Shown: positions 34,036 through 43,431, numbered from the stretch's first letter. The stretch: 64,000 nucleotides of DNA from Terriglobia bacterium (GCA_020073445.1 JAIQFE010000008.1:109200-173199); one strand, 5' to 3'. Notes: generated from the letters alone by a model not told the origin. Numbers and translations are program-made.

Positions 34036-34947
34036 ATGCCGGCAACCCCTCCGCGCCCTCGCCGACCAGGTAGTATTCCGGCGGATAAAACCGAACTGGT
34101 GATCATCACCGGTGTGAGCGGGTCCGGCAAAGGCACCGTCCTTAAGGCCCTGGAGGACCTGGGTTACTATTCGGTGGACAACCTGCCCATCGAGCTGATC
34201 CCGAAGTTCGCCGAGCTGATCAAGAACGCGACCAACATCCGCCGGGCGGCCTTGGTGGTGGATATTCGGGAGGGCGCCGCGCTCGAGAAACTTCCGGCCT
34301 TGTTCAAGCGTATCCGCCGCCAGGTTCCCACCAAGCTGCTGTTCCTGGAAGCCGACGATTCCACCTTGATCCGCCGTTTCAGCGAAACCCGCCGTCCCCA
34401 CCCGCTGGGAACCGGGCAAAGCGTGGCCGCCAGCATCCGCCGCGAGCGGGAACGCCTGAAACCAATTCGCGCGCTGGCCGACCCCATCATCACCACCAGT
34501 AAGTTCAACGTGCACGAGCTGCGCGAGACCATTCACTCCACGTTTGGCGGCCTGCGTCCCGCCCAGTCCGGAATCCTGGTGCAGATCAACAGTTTCGGGT
34601 ATCGGCACGGCGTTCCGGCGGATAGCGACCTGGTGTTCGACGTCCGCTTCCTGCCTAATCCCAACTACATTCCGGCGTTCAAGAAACTTACGGGCAAGAA
34701 TCCCAGCGTGGCGCGCTACATCCGGTCCTTCCCGCAGACCCAGGAGTTTATCGAACGAATCTCCGATCTGCTGATCTACCTCCTGCCGCACTACATCGAG
34801 GAAGGGAAGAGCTATCTCACCATTTCCTTCGGCTGCACCGGCGGGCACCATCGCAGCGTGATGATCGCTCACGAGCTTCGCAAGCGGCTGAGCCAGGCCG
34901 GCTATCGCGTCAAGGAAACGCATCGCGACGTTACCAAGAAGATCTAA
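34036..34947 (+). CDS. rapZ: RNase adapter protein RapZ (YvcJ family nucleotide-binding protein)
   Basis: 303 residues. The P-loop GVSGSGKGT (about 24-32) and a Walker-like VDIREG are present, with the conserved C-terminal core SFGYRHGVPADSDLVFDVRFLPNP and GCTGGHHRSV. RapZ binds GlcN6P and sRNAs in enterics; in other phyla its role is less clear. It is 17 bases downstream of hpf. The ptsN gene normally between hpf and rapZ in Proteobacteria is absent. The glycogen-debranching gene begins directly after, or inside, the rapZ 3' end. Confidence 0.94.
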   Translation: MPATPPRPRRPGSIPADKTELVIITGVSGSGKGTVLKALEDLGYYSVDNLPIELIPKFAELIKNATNIRRAALVVDIREGAALEKLPALFKRIRRQVPTKLLFLEADDSTLIRRFSETRRPHPLGTGQSVAASIRRERERLKPIRALADPIITTSKFNVHELRETIHSTFGGLRPAQSGILVQINSFGYRHGVPADSDLVFDVRFLPNPNYIPAFKKLTGKNPSVARYIRSFPQTQEFIERISDLLIYLLPHYIEEGKSYLTISFGCTGGHHRSVMIAHELRKRLSQAGYRVKETHRDVTKKI

Positions 34948-34984
34948 CGAGTGGCTCGAAACCAACGGCACCGGCGCTTTCGCC

Positions 34985-36682
34985 ATGGGTACCGTCGCCG
35001 GGCTCAACAGGCGGCGTTACCATGCTCTGCTAGTCGCTTCGCTCCGGCCGCCTACTGAGCGCTACGTTCTGCTTTCGCGTTTCGAGGAAGAAGCCGTGGT
35101 CGGCGACCGGACATTTTCGCTGTACTGCTGCCAGTATCCAGGCAAGCTGGTGGATGACGGGAGCCGATACCTCGAGGATTTCCATGGGGAACCCTGTTCG
35201 ACCTGGCGCTACGATCTCGCCGGCGTCAAGCTGGAGCGGCAAGTTTATCTGGTCCCAGGGCGCCAGGCCGTAGTGGTTCGCTACCGTAGTGACAGCGCTC
35301 TGACGTTGCGCATCCAGCCCTTTCTCGCCTATCGCGATTACCACTCGCTCAGGCATGCCGATTCGTCCCCCTACGCGGGGCTGCCGCAGCTTGAATTTCG
35401 CTCGAAAGCTTCCCTTACCGCCGATCCGAAGTGGTATTACAACATCGAATACCTGACGGAACTCGAGCGCGGCCTCGATTTTCGCGAGGATCAGTTCACG
35501 CCCGGCGTTTTGACGCTTAATTTGACGCCCGGAGAATGGGCTCCCGTGTGCGCCTCCATCGACGGTACAGATCCCATCGAACCGCCGTCATCGAAACGCC
35601 ATCCTTTCATCGTGTGGCGCGCCGATGGAAAACCCACCATCATCGCCGGTTATCCCTGGTTTACCGATTGGGGCCGCGACACCATGATCAGTTTGCCCGG
35701 TCTGTTGATCGCCGCAGGCGATCTAAAGGACGCCCGCGAGATTATCGAAGGCTTCCTCCAGTTCCGGAATCAAGGCATCATCCCCAACCGTTTCCCCGAC
35801 CGTGGTGAAACTCCGGAGTACAACACGGCCGACGCGACCCTGTGGATGTTCCAGGCCGTTCGAATCTGGCTTCAGGCCGGCGGCGATATCGGTTTTCTTC
35901 GCGATGTGTTCTATCCAGCGGCCAAGGAGATTCTCGGGTGGCACGTACACAGCGCCGATTCTCACGATTCGCTTTTGAGCATCGGGCCTCAGCTCACCTG
36001 GATGGACACGAAGTACACGCCGCGCGCCGGAAAGCCTGTCGAGATCAATGCCCTCTGGCACGGCGCGCTGTGTCTGATGGCCGATTGGGGGAAAACGCTG
36101 CACGATCCGGCAGAGGCGGATTATCGCGCCCTAGCAGCCCGCGTCCGCGACAGTTTCCGTTCAAGCTTCTGGAATCCCCGGCGCGAGTGTTTGTACGACG
36201 TGCTGGCTCCCGAAGGTCCCGTCGCCAAGCTCCGTCCCAACCAGATCTTCGCCGTCAGCCTGCCTTTCGGACTCCTGGAATCCGCCCAGCAGCAGGCGAT
36301 CGTCCGCATCGTCGAGCGTGAGCTGCTCACGCCGGTCGGCCTGCGAACGCTGGAGCGCTCCGATCCCGACTACAAGCCGCGCTATGAAGGTGCGCCGGTC
36401 GAGCGCGATGGAGCTTATCATCAAGGCACCGTATGGCCCTGGCTGCTGGGCCCGTTCATCGATGCGTATCTCATCGCCTTCGGAAGAACCCCGGAGAATC
36501 TGGGGTATTGCCGCGGATTAATCGCGAGCCTGGAAGCGGAATCGGCCGAACGCGGGTGCGTCGGAAGCATCGCTGAGATTTACGATGCGGAAGAGCCTCG
36601 CTATCCGCGCGGGTGTCCGGCCCAGGCCTGGAGCGTGGCGGAAGTCGCGCGGGTAAAGAATGACTACGGCTGGGATTCCTGA
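34985..36682 (+). CDS. Amylo-alpha-1,6-glucosidase (archaeal/bacterial-type glycogen debranching enzyme)
   Basis: 565 residues from the first usable ATG (34985). The GDE N-terminal domain (about 1-190, GTVAGLNRRRYHALLVASLRP) is followed by the (alpha/alpha)6 catalytic domain (TIIAGYPWFTDWGRDTMISLPGL, NTADATLWMFQAV, HQGTVWPWLLGPF). It removes alpha-1,6 branches of glycogen or limit dextrin. The conserved family start EWLxTNGxGxFA is encoded in frame just upstream (34949-34984: EWLETNGTGAFA). An in-frame TGA at 34889 leaves only codons without ATG, GTG, TTG or CTG. The true start is thus unusual, or the gene lost its start. Confidence 0.9.
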   Translation: MGTVAGLNRRRYHALLVASLRPPTERYVLLSRFEEEAVVGDRTFSLYCCQYPGKLVDDGSRYLEDFHGEPCSTWRYDLAGVKLERQVYLVPGRQAVVVRYRSDSALTLRIQPFLAYRDYHSLRHADSSPYAGLPQLEFRSKASLTADPKWYYNIEYLTELERGLDFREDQFTPGVLTLNLTPGEWAPVCASIDGTDPIEPPSSKRHPFIVWRADGKPTIIAGYPWFTDWGRDTMISLPGLLIAAGDLKDAREIIEGFLQFRNQGIIPNRFPDRGETPEYNTADATLWMFQAVRIWLQAGGDIGFLRDVFYPAAKEILGWHVHSADSHDSLLSIGPQLTWMDTKYTPRAGKPVEINALWHGALCLMADWGKTLHDPAEADYRALAARVRDSFRSSFWNPRRECLYDVLAPEGPVAKLRPNQIFAVSLPFGLLESAQQQAIVRIVERELLTPVGLRTLERSDPDYKPRYEGAPVERDGAYHQGTVWPWLLGPFIDAYLIAFGRTPENLGYCRGLIASLEAESAERGCVGSIAEIYDAEEPRYPRGCPAQAWSVAEVARVKNDYGWDS

Positions 36683-37008
36683 TCGCCGCATTCGCGACAC
36701 TCGGTCGCCCATGGGGTCCGCGCCAGCACGTCCGTCTCAATGCTCGCACCGCAGAAAATGCACCTTCCGTAGGTGCCTTTGTCCAGCCGATGGAGAGCGT
36801 TGGAAAGGTTCTCGAAATGGTCGAACTCGCGGCTGGTCACGTCGAAAGATTGCAGCTTCAAACTTCCGTCCAGCGATCGCTTTAACGGGACGACGTGAGT
36901 CCTTGGAGCCTTGGTCAAAGCGAGCGTTTCCACCGCCTGGGACAAATGCACCAGAAGCCGTTTTCGAGGCCGGTTGCTGCTGCGGATGGGCACGGAGCCA
37001 GTATGCAC
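36664..37008 (-). CDS. DksA/TraR-type C4 zinc-finger protein
   Basis: 114 residues from GTG 37008, which has GGAGGG six bases upstream. The C-terminal zinc finger is CIFCGASIETDVLARTPWATECREC (C-x2-C...C-x2-C), preceded by a short helical region (FDHFENLSNALHRLDKGTYGR). The long coiled coil of DksA is largely missing, so it is closer to small TraR/YbiI-type proteins that bind RNA polymerase. Its 3' end overlaps the debranching enzyme gene by 19 bases. Confidence 0.82.
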   Translation of the reverse strand: MHTGSVPIRSSNRPRKRLLVHLSQAVETLALTKAPRTHVVPLKRSLDGSLKLQSFDVTSREFDHFENLSNALHRLDKGTYGRCIFCGASIETDVLARTPWATECRECGDQESQP

Positions 37009-37057
37009 ACCTTGCCCTCCGGATGGATACTAGGCGGAACCCTAATCCTATAACGAG

Positions 37058-37678
37058 TTACGCCGCGGTGATCCCGTGGTCGATGGCGTAACGTGTCAGT
37101 CCGGCAGGCGTGTGGATATCCAGCTCCGTCATGATGCGTGTCTTGTGAAACTCCACGGTTTTCACTGAAATCTTAAGCAGCTGCGCGATTTCTTTGTTCT
37201 GGTGGCCCTCCGCCACCATCCGAAGAATTTCCAACTGCCGCAGGGTGAGCCGCTTGGCTTCTTTGGCCGCCCCAGGCGTTTCGGGGCCGACCAGCGGAGT
37301 TACATAGGTGCGGCCTTCCAGCACCTGCTTGATCGCGGTCAGCAGTTCCACCGCTGCGGCGCGCTTCGATACGAACCCCCGCACGCCTACGCGAAACGCT
37401 TCGCGAGCGTACGCCCGGTGGGAATGCACCGACAGCACAATAAACTTCGCGGATGGAGTCGTCTTGCGGATAATTTGCGCCGCAGCCAGGCCGTTCATTT
37501 CAGGCATGGAGATGTCCGCCACGATGACGTCCGGCTGAAGATTCTGCGCGGCTGAGATCAAGGCCTTACCAGTGGCCACAGTTCCCACCACGTCATACGT
37601 GCTCTCCAGAAGCCGTCGAACGCCATCGAGGAAAAGAGGATGGTCGTCCGCCAGCAGAAGTCGAGGACGGCGCGTCAT
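37058..37678 (-). CDS. NarL/FixJ-type response regulator
   Basis: 206 residues. The receiver domain (about 1-120) has LLADDHPLFLDGVRRLL (acidic pocket), phospho-acceptor Asp in DVIVADISMPEMNG and Lys in VSKRAAAVELL. The C-terminal LuxR HTH has LTLRQLEILRMVAEGHQNKEIAQLLKISVKTVEFHKTRIM. It begins 27 bases after the CheB-CheR-kinase stop on the same strand. That kinase has a NarX-type (HisKA_3) transmitter, the natural partner of NarL-type regulators, so the two form a two-component system. Confidence 0.94.
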   Translation of the reverse strand: MTRRPRLLLADDHPLFLDGVRRLLESTYDVVGTVATGKALISAAQNLQPDVIVADISMPEMNGLAAAQIIRKTTPSAKFIVLSVHSHRAYAREAFRVGVRGFVSKRAAAVELLTAIKQVLEGRTYVTPLVGPETPGAAKEAKRLTLRQLEILRMVAEGHQNKEIAQLLKISVKTVEFHKTRIMTELDIHTPAGLTRYAIDHGITAA

Positions 37679-37705
37679 ATGCCTTCTAACACAACCAAGT
37701 CTTTT

Positions 37706-40700
37706 CTAGGATTCTAGCGCCTTCCGGCTTCGGCTGGGCGCCGCCAGGGGTATGCGAACGTCGATATGGACGCCTTTCCCGGGCGTGGACTTTACTATGA
37801 AGGTGCCTCCAGCCTGGCGAACGCGTTCCTCCATGCTGACCAACCCCAGCCCCCGCTTTTTGGACTTTGTCGGGTCGAACCCGCGGCCGGAATCCTTGAT
37901 GCTCAGCACGATCGTGCCGTTCTTGCCGGCGACCGAAACCGCCGCCTTGCGGGTGCCGGAATGCTTGGCAACGTTACGCAGCGCTTCCTGGACCACCCGG
38001 TAAATGGTCAAGCCCAGGCGAGGGGGAATGGCGCGAGGCAGGTTCCGCTCCGTGAAGCGGGTATCAATGCCGTTCTGTTTCGCGAAATCTGCGCAGTACG
38101 ACTTCAGCGCTACCGATAGCCCGAGGTGATCGAGAGAGGAAGGATGCAAGCGGTAGGCGGTTTGCTCGACATCGCCCAGAATCCCGCGCAGGCGATGAGA
38201 TAGCCGCGCCAGTTCCCCGCGGAGTTTGCCCGGAGCCGCCTCTTCCTTCTGGAGCGCGGTTTCGGCCTCCAGATTGAGCGCCGCCAGCTTCTGGCTGATG
38301 TCGTCGTGAAGCTCCCGGGCAACATGCGCCCGTTCTTCTTCCTGCGCTGTGACCAGGCCCGCGGCCAAGGCTTGCAGTTGTGTCTGGCTCGTCCGAAGGG
38401 CGGTTTCGCTGGCTTGCAGAGCGATCTCCATTTCACGGCGCTCCGTGATATCCGTCCCGATGCGGACCAGGTGGCGCGGGCGCCCGGCGGCTTGAGGCAT
38501 GGCCGCCGTGGACCAGGAGATCAATCGCCGGGTTCCGTTCTTAGCGACCCAGAGAGTTTCATGCTGAATCGGTGGGCTGCCGCCCGCCAGCCGGCGATAG
38601 ACGGTCTGCACGCGCTCGATTTCTCCCTCTTCCTTCGGGCTCAGCGGACTCTCCCAGATGATTTTTCCCGCCATGTCCCCCAGCTTATATCCGCTCACCA
38701 GCTGGCAGGCGCGGTTGAAGGCGACCACCCGGCCGGTTGCGTCGGTCACCAGGACCAAAGCTCCGGAGGATTCCATGACCGCCTCGGAGAAACTGTTCTG
38801 CCCCCGCAAGGCCTCCTGCAATGTCTTGAGGTCGTGAACATCGACGAAAATCATCAGCACGCCATCGATCCGGTTGTCCGCGGTCCGGTACGGCCGCAGC
38901 CGCAGCGAGTACCACCGGCCTTCGCGATCCTGAATCTCCAGCTCCTTCGGGCTTACGTTCTCCATCACCTCCGCAATCAACCCGTCCGCGTTGGGGATTT
39001 TCACGTTCGGCCGGATGTGATGGATCAGCCGGCCGATGTCGGTCGGGAGCAGGTTCAGGAGTTTTTCGGCCGGAGCCGTGAACCTTCGGATGCGGCGGTC
39101 CTTGCCCAGCATGACCACGGGAATGTTGAGCCCGCTGAGCAGATTGGTCCAGTCGTCGCTGAGCTGGCTCAGTTCCTGGTTGCGATTCTGAAGCTGCTCA
39201 TTGATGGTCACCAATTCTTCGTTGCTGGATTGCAGCTCTTCCTGCGCGGTCTCCAGCTCTTCGTTGGTGCTTTGCAGTTCCTCGTTGCTCGAAAGGACTT
39301 CCTCGTTGGCGGATTTCAGCTCTTCGTTGGTGGCCTCATGCTCCTCGATGATGGATTGCAGGTGGCCCTTGGTGGTCTGCAATTCCCGCTGGAGCCTGGC
39401 TGTTTCCAAATGTCCGTTGCGGGGGGATTTCGCCTTGGAGCCCGGCGTCGCGGGTTCTTCTGAATCCGGGACGCGGCTCTCGTGAAACAGCACCAGGAAG
39501 AATCGCTCCTCCGTGTGTCCCTTGAAGGGCACCACTTCCAGGTTCACTTCGTTCAGTTGGCCGTTCCGCTTGATGAGGATACCTTCTTTGCGGACGGGAA
39601 CGTCCTGCTTTCCCGCCCGGTGAATGGCGGTTCGCAGTTCCACCGCGAACTCCGGCCGGACCATTTTGAGCAGGCTGAGGCTGGCCTGGCCCGGTGACGG
39701 CGACAAATACGGCGCGACATTCCCTCGAAAGTGCAGGATCTGGAGATCGCTGCCCGCCACCAGGCCCGCGGGGGAGAATTGGCTCATGACGATGCGGTCC
39801 GCTTCCTTCTGGGGGTCGAACCGCGCCGGAGCCTCGCCTTCAGATGTTTCCGCGAATGGGTGCTTCGGATGGGCCGCGAGCAGGTCGAATTCCGGGCGAC
39901 TGGCGGACGATTTCTTCGAGTAGATTTTGTACTTGCGTCCCACGGGTGCAAATAACTCCGCAAAGCCGCTGATGGATTCTGATTTGCCAAGAATCAGAAA
40001 CCCGTTCGGCTTCAGCGCATAGTGAAGGACGGACATCACTCTCTTTTGAAGCACTGGCTCCAGGTAGATCAGCACATTCCGGCAGGTCAGAAGTTCTAGC
40101 CGCGAGTAAGGAGGATCCCTGATCAGATCCTGGCGCGCGAAGATACACATTTCGCGAATCCGCTTTACGATCTGGTACCCGCCGTCGGCGCGGACGAAAA
40201 ATTCGCGCGTGCGCGCCGGCGAGACGGCCGACATGGCGCTTTCGGAATAGATTCCCGCCCGGGCTTGTTCGAGGACCGCTTCACTGACGTCCGTCCCGAA
40301 GATCTGAATCGGAACGGAGCTTCTGTTTTGCTGCAGATACTCCAGCACCGTGATGGCGATCGAGTACACCTCCTCGCCCGTGGAGCAGCCGGCCACCCAT
40401 ACGCGCAGCGGTTCGCCCTTCGCCTTGCTGCGAAAGATTCTGGGCAAGACGGTATCCTTCAGCGCGCGGAAGGCATCCCGCTCGCGAAAGAAGCTGGTGA
40501 CGTGGATCAGCAGGTCCTCGCAAAGGGCCATGATCTCGGTCCGGTTCTCGTGAAGGTGCTTGAGATACTGGCGGAGGGTTGAGATCTTGTGCAGCACCAT
40601 GCGGCGGGCGATCCGCCGGTTGATGGTGGAGCGCTTGTAGTTGGTGAAGTCGACTTCGGTGGAGTTGCGCAGGAGCGCGAAAATCTTGAGCAGGTCTTCG

Positions 40701-41350
40701 TTGCGCTCGCCCCGGCCACCCCCCGCCGCCGAATGGTCCGCCGTGCCCAGGTAGGGGTGCAGACTGATGCGCTTGATCTCCTTGGCGATGCCTTCCGGCG
40801 GCAGGACGAAGTCCACGCATCCGGCGGCGATCGCGCTGCGCGGCATGCCGTCGTATTTCGACGATCTTGAGTCCTGGGCAAAAGTGATTCCACCCGCCGC
40901 TTTGATGGCCGCCAGCCCGAGCGTTCCGTCGGAAGCGACTCCGGAAAGGATGACTCCAATCGCCCGGCTGCCTTCGTTTTCGGCCAGCGAGTGAAAAAAG
41001 GAATCGACCGGCATGTGCTTGGGGTCTTGTCTTCTGCGCGCCAGCAGATGGAGATCCCCGTTGCGGATTCCCAGCACCTTGTTGGGCGGGATGACATAAA
41101 CGTGATCCGGCTCGATGGCGACGCCTTCGGTAACCTCTGTGACCGGCAGGCGGGTGGCATGGGAGAGCAACTTAGTAAGCAGGCTCTCGTGCTCGGGATC
41201 CAGATGTTGGACCAGCACAAACGCCATGCCGGTTTTAGCGGGCAGAGCTTGCAACAGGCTCCGGAAGGCCTCCAGCCCTCCGGCGGATGCTCCTACGCCT
41301 ACGATGGGAAAAGTCCGCCTGGACTTGGCGACAGTCTTCTTCCGCGGCAT
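37706..41350 (-). CDS. CheB-CheR-PAS-histidine kinase hybrid
   Basis: 1,214 residues. CheB methylesterase without receiver (about 15-195): GVGASAGGLEAF (Ser), VQHLDPEHES (His) and LSGVASDGTLG (Asp). CheR methyltransferase (about 225-490): TSFFRERDAFRAL, VWVAGCSTGEEVYSIA, LLTCRNVLIYLEP. A long coiled coil of NEEL repeats (about 650-720) is followed by two PAS domains (about 740-985). The NarX-type transmitter (HVARELHDDISQKLAAL with the phosphorylated His) and HATPase domain (VVQEALRNVAKHSG, GLGLVSMEERV) close the protein. No other chemotaxis gene is nearby. It probably senses a signal through PAS and passes phosphate to the downstream regulator. Confidence 0.94.
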   Translation of the reverse strand: MPRKKTVAKSRRTFPIVGVGASAGGLEAFRSLLQALPAKTGMAFVLVQHLDPEHESLLTKLLSHATRLPVTEVTEGVAIEPDHVYVIPPNKVLGIRNGDLHLLARRRQDPKHMPVDSFFHSLAENEGSRAIGVILSGVASDGTLGLAAIKAAGGITFAQDSRSSKYDGMPRSAIAAGCVDFVLPPEGIAKEIKRISLHPYLGTADHSAAGGGRGERNEDLLKIFALLRNSTEVDFTNYKRSTINRRIARRMVLHKISTLRQYLKHLHENRTEIMALCEDLLIHVTSFFRERDAFRALKDTVLPRIFRSKAKGEPLRVWVAGCSTGEEVYSIAITVLEYLQQNRSSVPIQIFGTDVSEAVLEQARAGIYSESAMSAVSPARTREFFVRADGGYQIVKRIREMCIFARQDLIRDPPYSRLELLTCRNVLIYLEPVLQKRVMSVLHYALKPNGFLILGKSESISGFAELFAPVGRKYKIYSKKSSASRPEFDLLAAHPKHPFAETSEGEAPARFDPQKEADRIVMSQFSPAGLVAGSDLQILHFRGNVAPYLSPSPGQASLSLLKMVRPEFAVELRTAIHRAGKQDVPVRKEGILIKRNGQLNEVNLEVVPFKGHTEERFFLVLFHESRVPDSEEPATPGSKAKSPRNGHLETARLQRELQTTKGHLQSIIEEHEATNEELKSANEEVLSSNEELQSTNEELETAQEELQSSNEELVTINEQLQNRNQELSQLSDDWTNLLSGLNIPVVMLGKDRRIRRFTAPAEKLLNLLPTDIGRLIHHIRPNVKIPNADGLIAEVMENVSPKELEIQDREGRWYSLRLRPYRTADNRIDGVLMIFVDVHDLKTLQEALRGQNSFSEAVMESSGALVLVTDATGRVVAFNRACQLVSGYKLGDMAGKIIWESPLSPKEEGEIERVQTVYRRLAGGSPPIQHETLWVAKNGTRRLISWSTAAMPQAAGRPRHLVRIGTDITERREMEIALQASETALRTSQTQLQALAAGLVTAQEEERAHVARELHDDISQKLAALNLEAETALQKEEAAPGKLRGELARLSHRLRGILGDVEQTAYRLHPSSLDHLGLSVALKSYCADFAKQNGIDTRFTERNLPRAIPPRLGLTIYRVVQEALRNVAKHSGTRKAAVSVAGKNGTIVLSIKDSGRGFDPTKSKKRGLGLVSMEERVRQAGGTFIVKSTPGKGVHIDVRIPLAAPSRSRKALES

Positions 41351-41395
41351 GTGCGCTATCCAGTCAACGTTAACAGATTCATGAGACCGCTCCAG

Positions 41396-41501
41396 GGGAG
41401 CTAGAGGGAGCTAAAGGAGCTAAAGGGGACAGACGACATTTTTGAGAACCATGACCTTTCCTGCCGTTCGGAAACCAAAAATGTCGTCTGTCCCCTTTAG
41501 C
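41396..41501. repeat. 26-bp perfect inverted repeat with GGGGACAG core, preceded by GAGCTA repeats
   Basis: The left arm (41419-41444, containing AAAGGGGACAGACGACATTT) and right arm (41476-41501, AAATGTCGTCTGTCCCCTTT) are exact reverse complements over 26 bases, with a 31-base loop. Just before it, GGGAGCTA-like units repeat (41396-41428). It lies between the mutL stop and the cheB-cheR start and could end mutL transcription. The GGGGACAG core links it to the hairpins at 1426 and around the RAYT gene. Confidence 0.85.
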
Positions 41502-41517
41502 GACTAACGAGCGGCCG

Positions 41518-43431
41518 TCAGATGCGATGGAAACTCTTGAGAATATCGCGCGTGGCGTAGCGCAGCGCGATGGGACGGCCGTGCGGGCAGCTCATCGGAC
41601 ACGATGTCGCCGCCAGGGCTCGGAGCAGCCAGTCGATTTTCGCGGGTTCCAGACGCATGTTGATTTTGATGGCCGCCCGGCAGGCGATGGAAGCAGCCAT
41701 GGCCCGGCGAACGTCGTCTAGCGAGGCGCGGCGAAGCTCCCGCTCGGCAATCTCCAGAATTTCGAACAAGATCTTTTCGACCTCAGCCGGGGGCACGCCG
41801 GCGGGCGCCGATTTCACTGCGACGGTGCGGTTGCCGAACGGCTCGGTTTCGAATCCCAGGGAGTTCAGCTCCTCCGCGATGCGCGCGTATTCGATCTGCT
41901 GCGCGGCGCTCAGGTTGATCACCAAAGGGATCAGCAGCCGCTGGCTTTCGGTTTGGCCGCTGGCGCGCTGGGCCAGCACTTGTTCGAACAGGATCCTCTC
42001 ATGGGCCACGTGCTGGTCGATGATCCACAGCCCGTCGCGCCCGGCGGCGATGATGAAGCTGTCGTGGATCTGGCCAAGGGGCCGGAGATCGGTGAGCGCG
42101 TCCAGACTTTCGGCACTCAGAGGTTTAGCATCGGGAAACAGCGGACCATGCGTGTCCGGGATTCCCAGCTTCTGTGTCGGCGGAGCCGGTTCGAACTCGA
42201 ATCTCGGCTCGGGCGATATGGGCCGCCGCAGAACGAATTCGGGCAGAGTGCCGGTATCGGCCGCGGTCGCCGCCGCCGCACTGACCGAAGGGAAGTTCAT
42301 GCTCTCGATCCGCTGGCTGAATTCCGAATACGGCAGCCCTGCTCCGGGTTGCGGAGGCGTGGGTGCGGGAATATTGGACGCCGGCCGCTGGGCCATCAGA
42401 ATATCGCGAATCGTATCGCGGACGAAATCATGGACCACCGATCCGTGCCGGAACCGCACCTCGGTCTTCGAAGGATGCACGTTCACGTCGACTTCTTCGG
42501 CGTCGCAATCCAGAAACAGCAGCGCGAAGGGATAACACGCCGGCGGCATCAGGTTGTGATACGCGGCCGAAATCGCATGCAGCAGCAGGCGGTCTCGAAT
42601 TAACCGTCCATTCACGAACAGATAAATCGAGTTGCGGTTCAGCTTCTGCACCTGCGGGCCGCTGACGAATCCCCGCAGCCGGAAGCGGCGTGTGAAACGC
42701 GGCTCGTCGGGCGGCGCTTGCTCATCGGGGGGCATGTTCAGGTCGCGGCTGCGATCGCCCAGATCCACCAGATCGTCCAGTATCTGGCTGCCGAACACCT
42801 GGAACACGCGTTCGCGGAGCGTCGCCACGGGAGTGACGCTCAGCAGTTCGGCATTGTTGTGGCGCAGAAGAAAAGTCTTGCCGTGATGCGCCAGGCTGTA
42901 GTGGGTGACCAGCGAGGCGATGTGGGCGATCTCGGTCTGCTCCGACCGCAGGAATTTCTTGCGCGCCGGAACGTTGAAGAACAGATCGCGAATGGTGATG
43001 GTGGTCCCGGCCGCCAGCGCAGCCTCATCGCACCGCAGTAATTTTCCGCCGGCGAACTCGACCGCGGCTCCCGATTGTTCCTCGGGCGAACGGGTTTCAA
43101 GCAGTAACCGCGACACGGAGGCAATGGAAGGGAGCGCTTCGCCGCGAAATCCCAACGTCGCGATCGAGAGCAGATCCTTCACGTCCGCCAGCTTGCTGGT
43201 GGCGTGGCGCTCGAACGCCAGCAGGGCGTCGTCACGGAGCATGCCGGAGCCGTCGTCGGCCAGCCGGATCAGCCTTCGCCCGCCGGCTTCGACCTCGATG
43301 CGGAACTCGTTCGCGCCGGCGTCCAGCGAGTTCTCGAGCAGTTCTTTGACTACGCTGGCCGGGCGCTCCACGACCTCTCCGGCCGCGATTTTGTTCGCGA
43401 CGGTGTCGGAAAGGATACGAATGCGGCCCAT
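41518..43431 (-). CDS. mutL: DNA mismatch repair protein MutL (endonuclease type)
   Basis: 637 residues from ATG 43431 (GRIRILSDTVANKIAAGEVVERP); a GTG five codons upstream is possible. GHKL ATPase motifs: ELLENSLDAGA, DDGSGM, TLGFRGEALPSI. The variable linker is about 330-440. The C-terminal domain has DQHVAHERILFE, a version of the endonuclease motif DQHA(x2)E(x4)E, then ACRAAIKI and CPHGRP (CxH zinc motif). This MutL should therefore nick DNA itself, as in bacteria without MutH. mutS is not in the window. Confidence 0.95.
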   Translation of the reverse strand: MGRIRILSDTVANKIAAGEVVERPASVVKELLENSLDAGANEFRIEVEAGGRRLIRLADDGSGMLRDDALLAFERHATSKLADVKDLLSIATLGFRGEALPSIASVSRLLLETRSPEEQSGAAVEFAGGKLLRCDEAALAAGTTITIRDLFFNVPARKKFLRSEQTEIAHIASLVTHYSLAHHGKTFLLRHNNAELLSVTPVATLRERVFQVFGSQILDDLVDLGDRSRDLNMPPDEQAPPDEPRFTRRFRLRGFVSGPQVQKLNRNSIYLFVNGRLIRDRLLLHAISAAYHNLMPPACYPFALLFLDCDAEEVDVNVHPSKTEVRFRHGSVVHDFVRDTIRDILMAQRPASNIPAPTPPQPGAGLPYSEFSQRIESMNFPSVSAAAATAADTGTLPEFVLRRPISPEPRFEFEPAPPTQKLGIPDTHGPLFPDAKPLSAESLDALTDLRPLGQIHDSFIIAAGRDGLWIIDQHVAHERILFEQVLAQRASGQTESQRLLIPLVINLSAAQQIEYARIAEELNSLGFETEPFGNRTVAVKSAPAGVPPAEVEKILFEILEIAERELRRASLDDVRRAMAASIACRAAIKINMRLEPAKIDWLLRALAATSCPMSCPHGRPIALRYATRDILKSFHRI

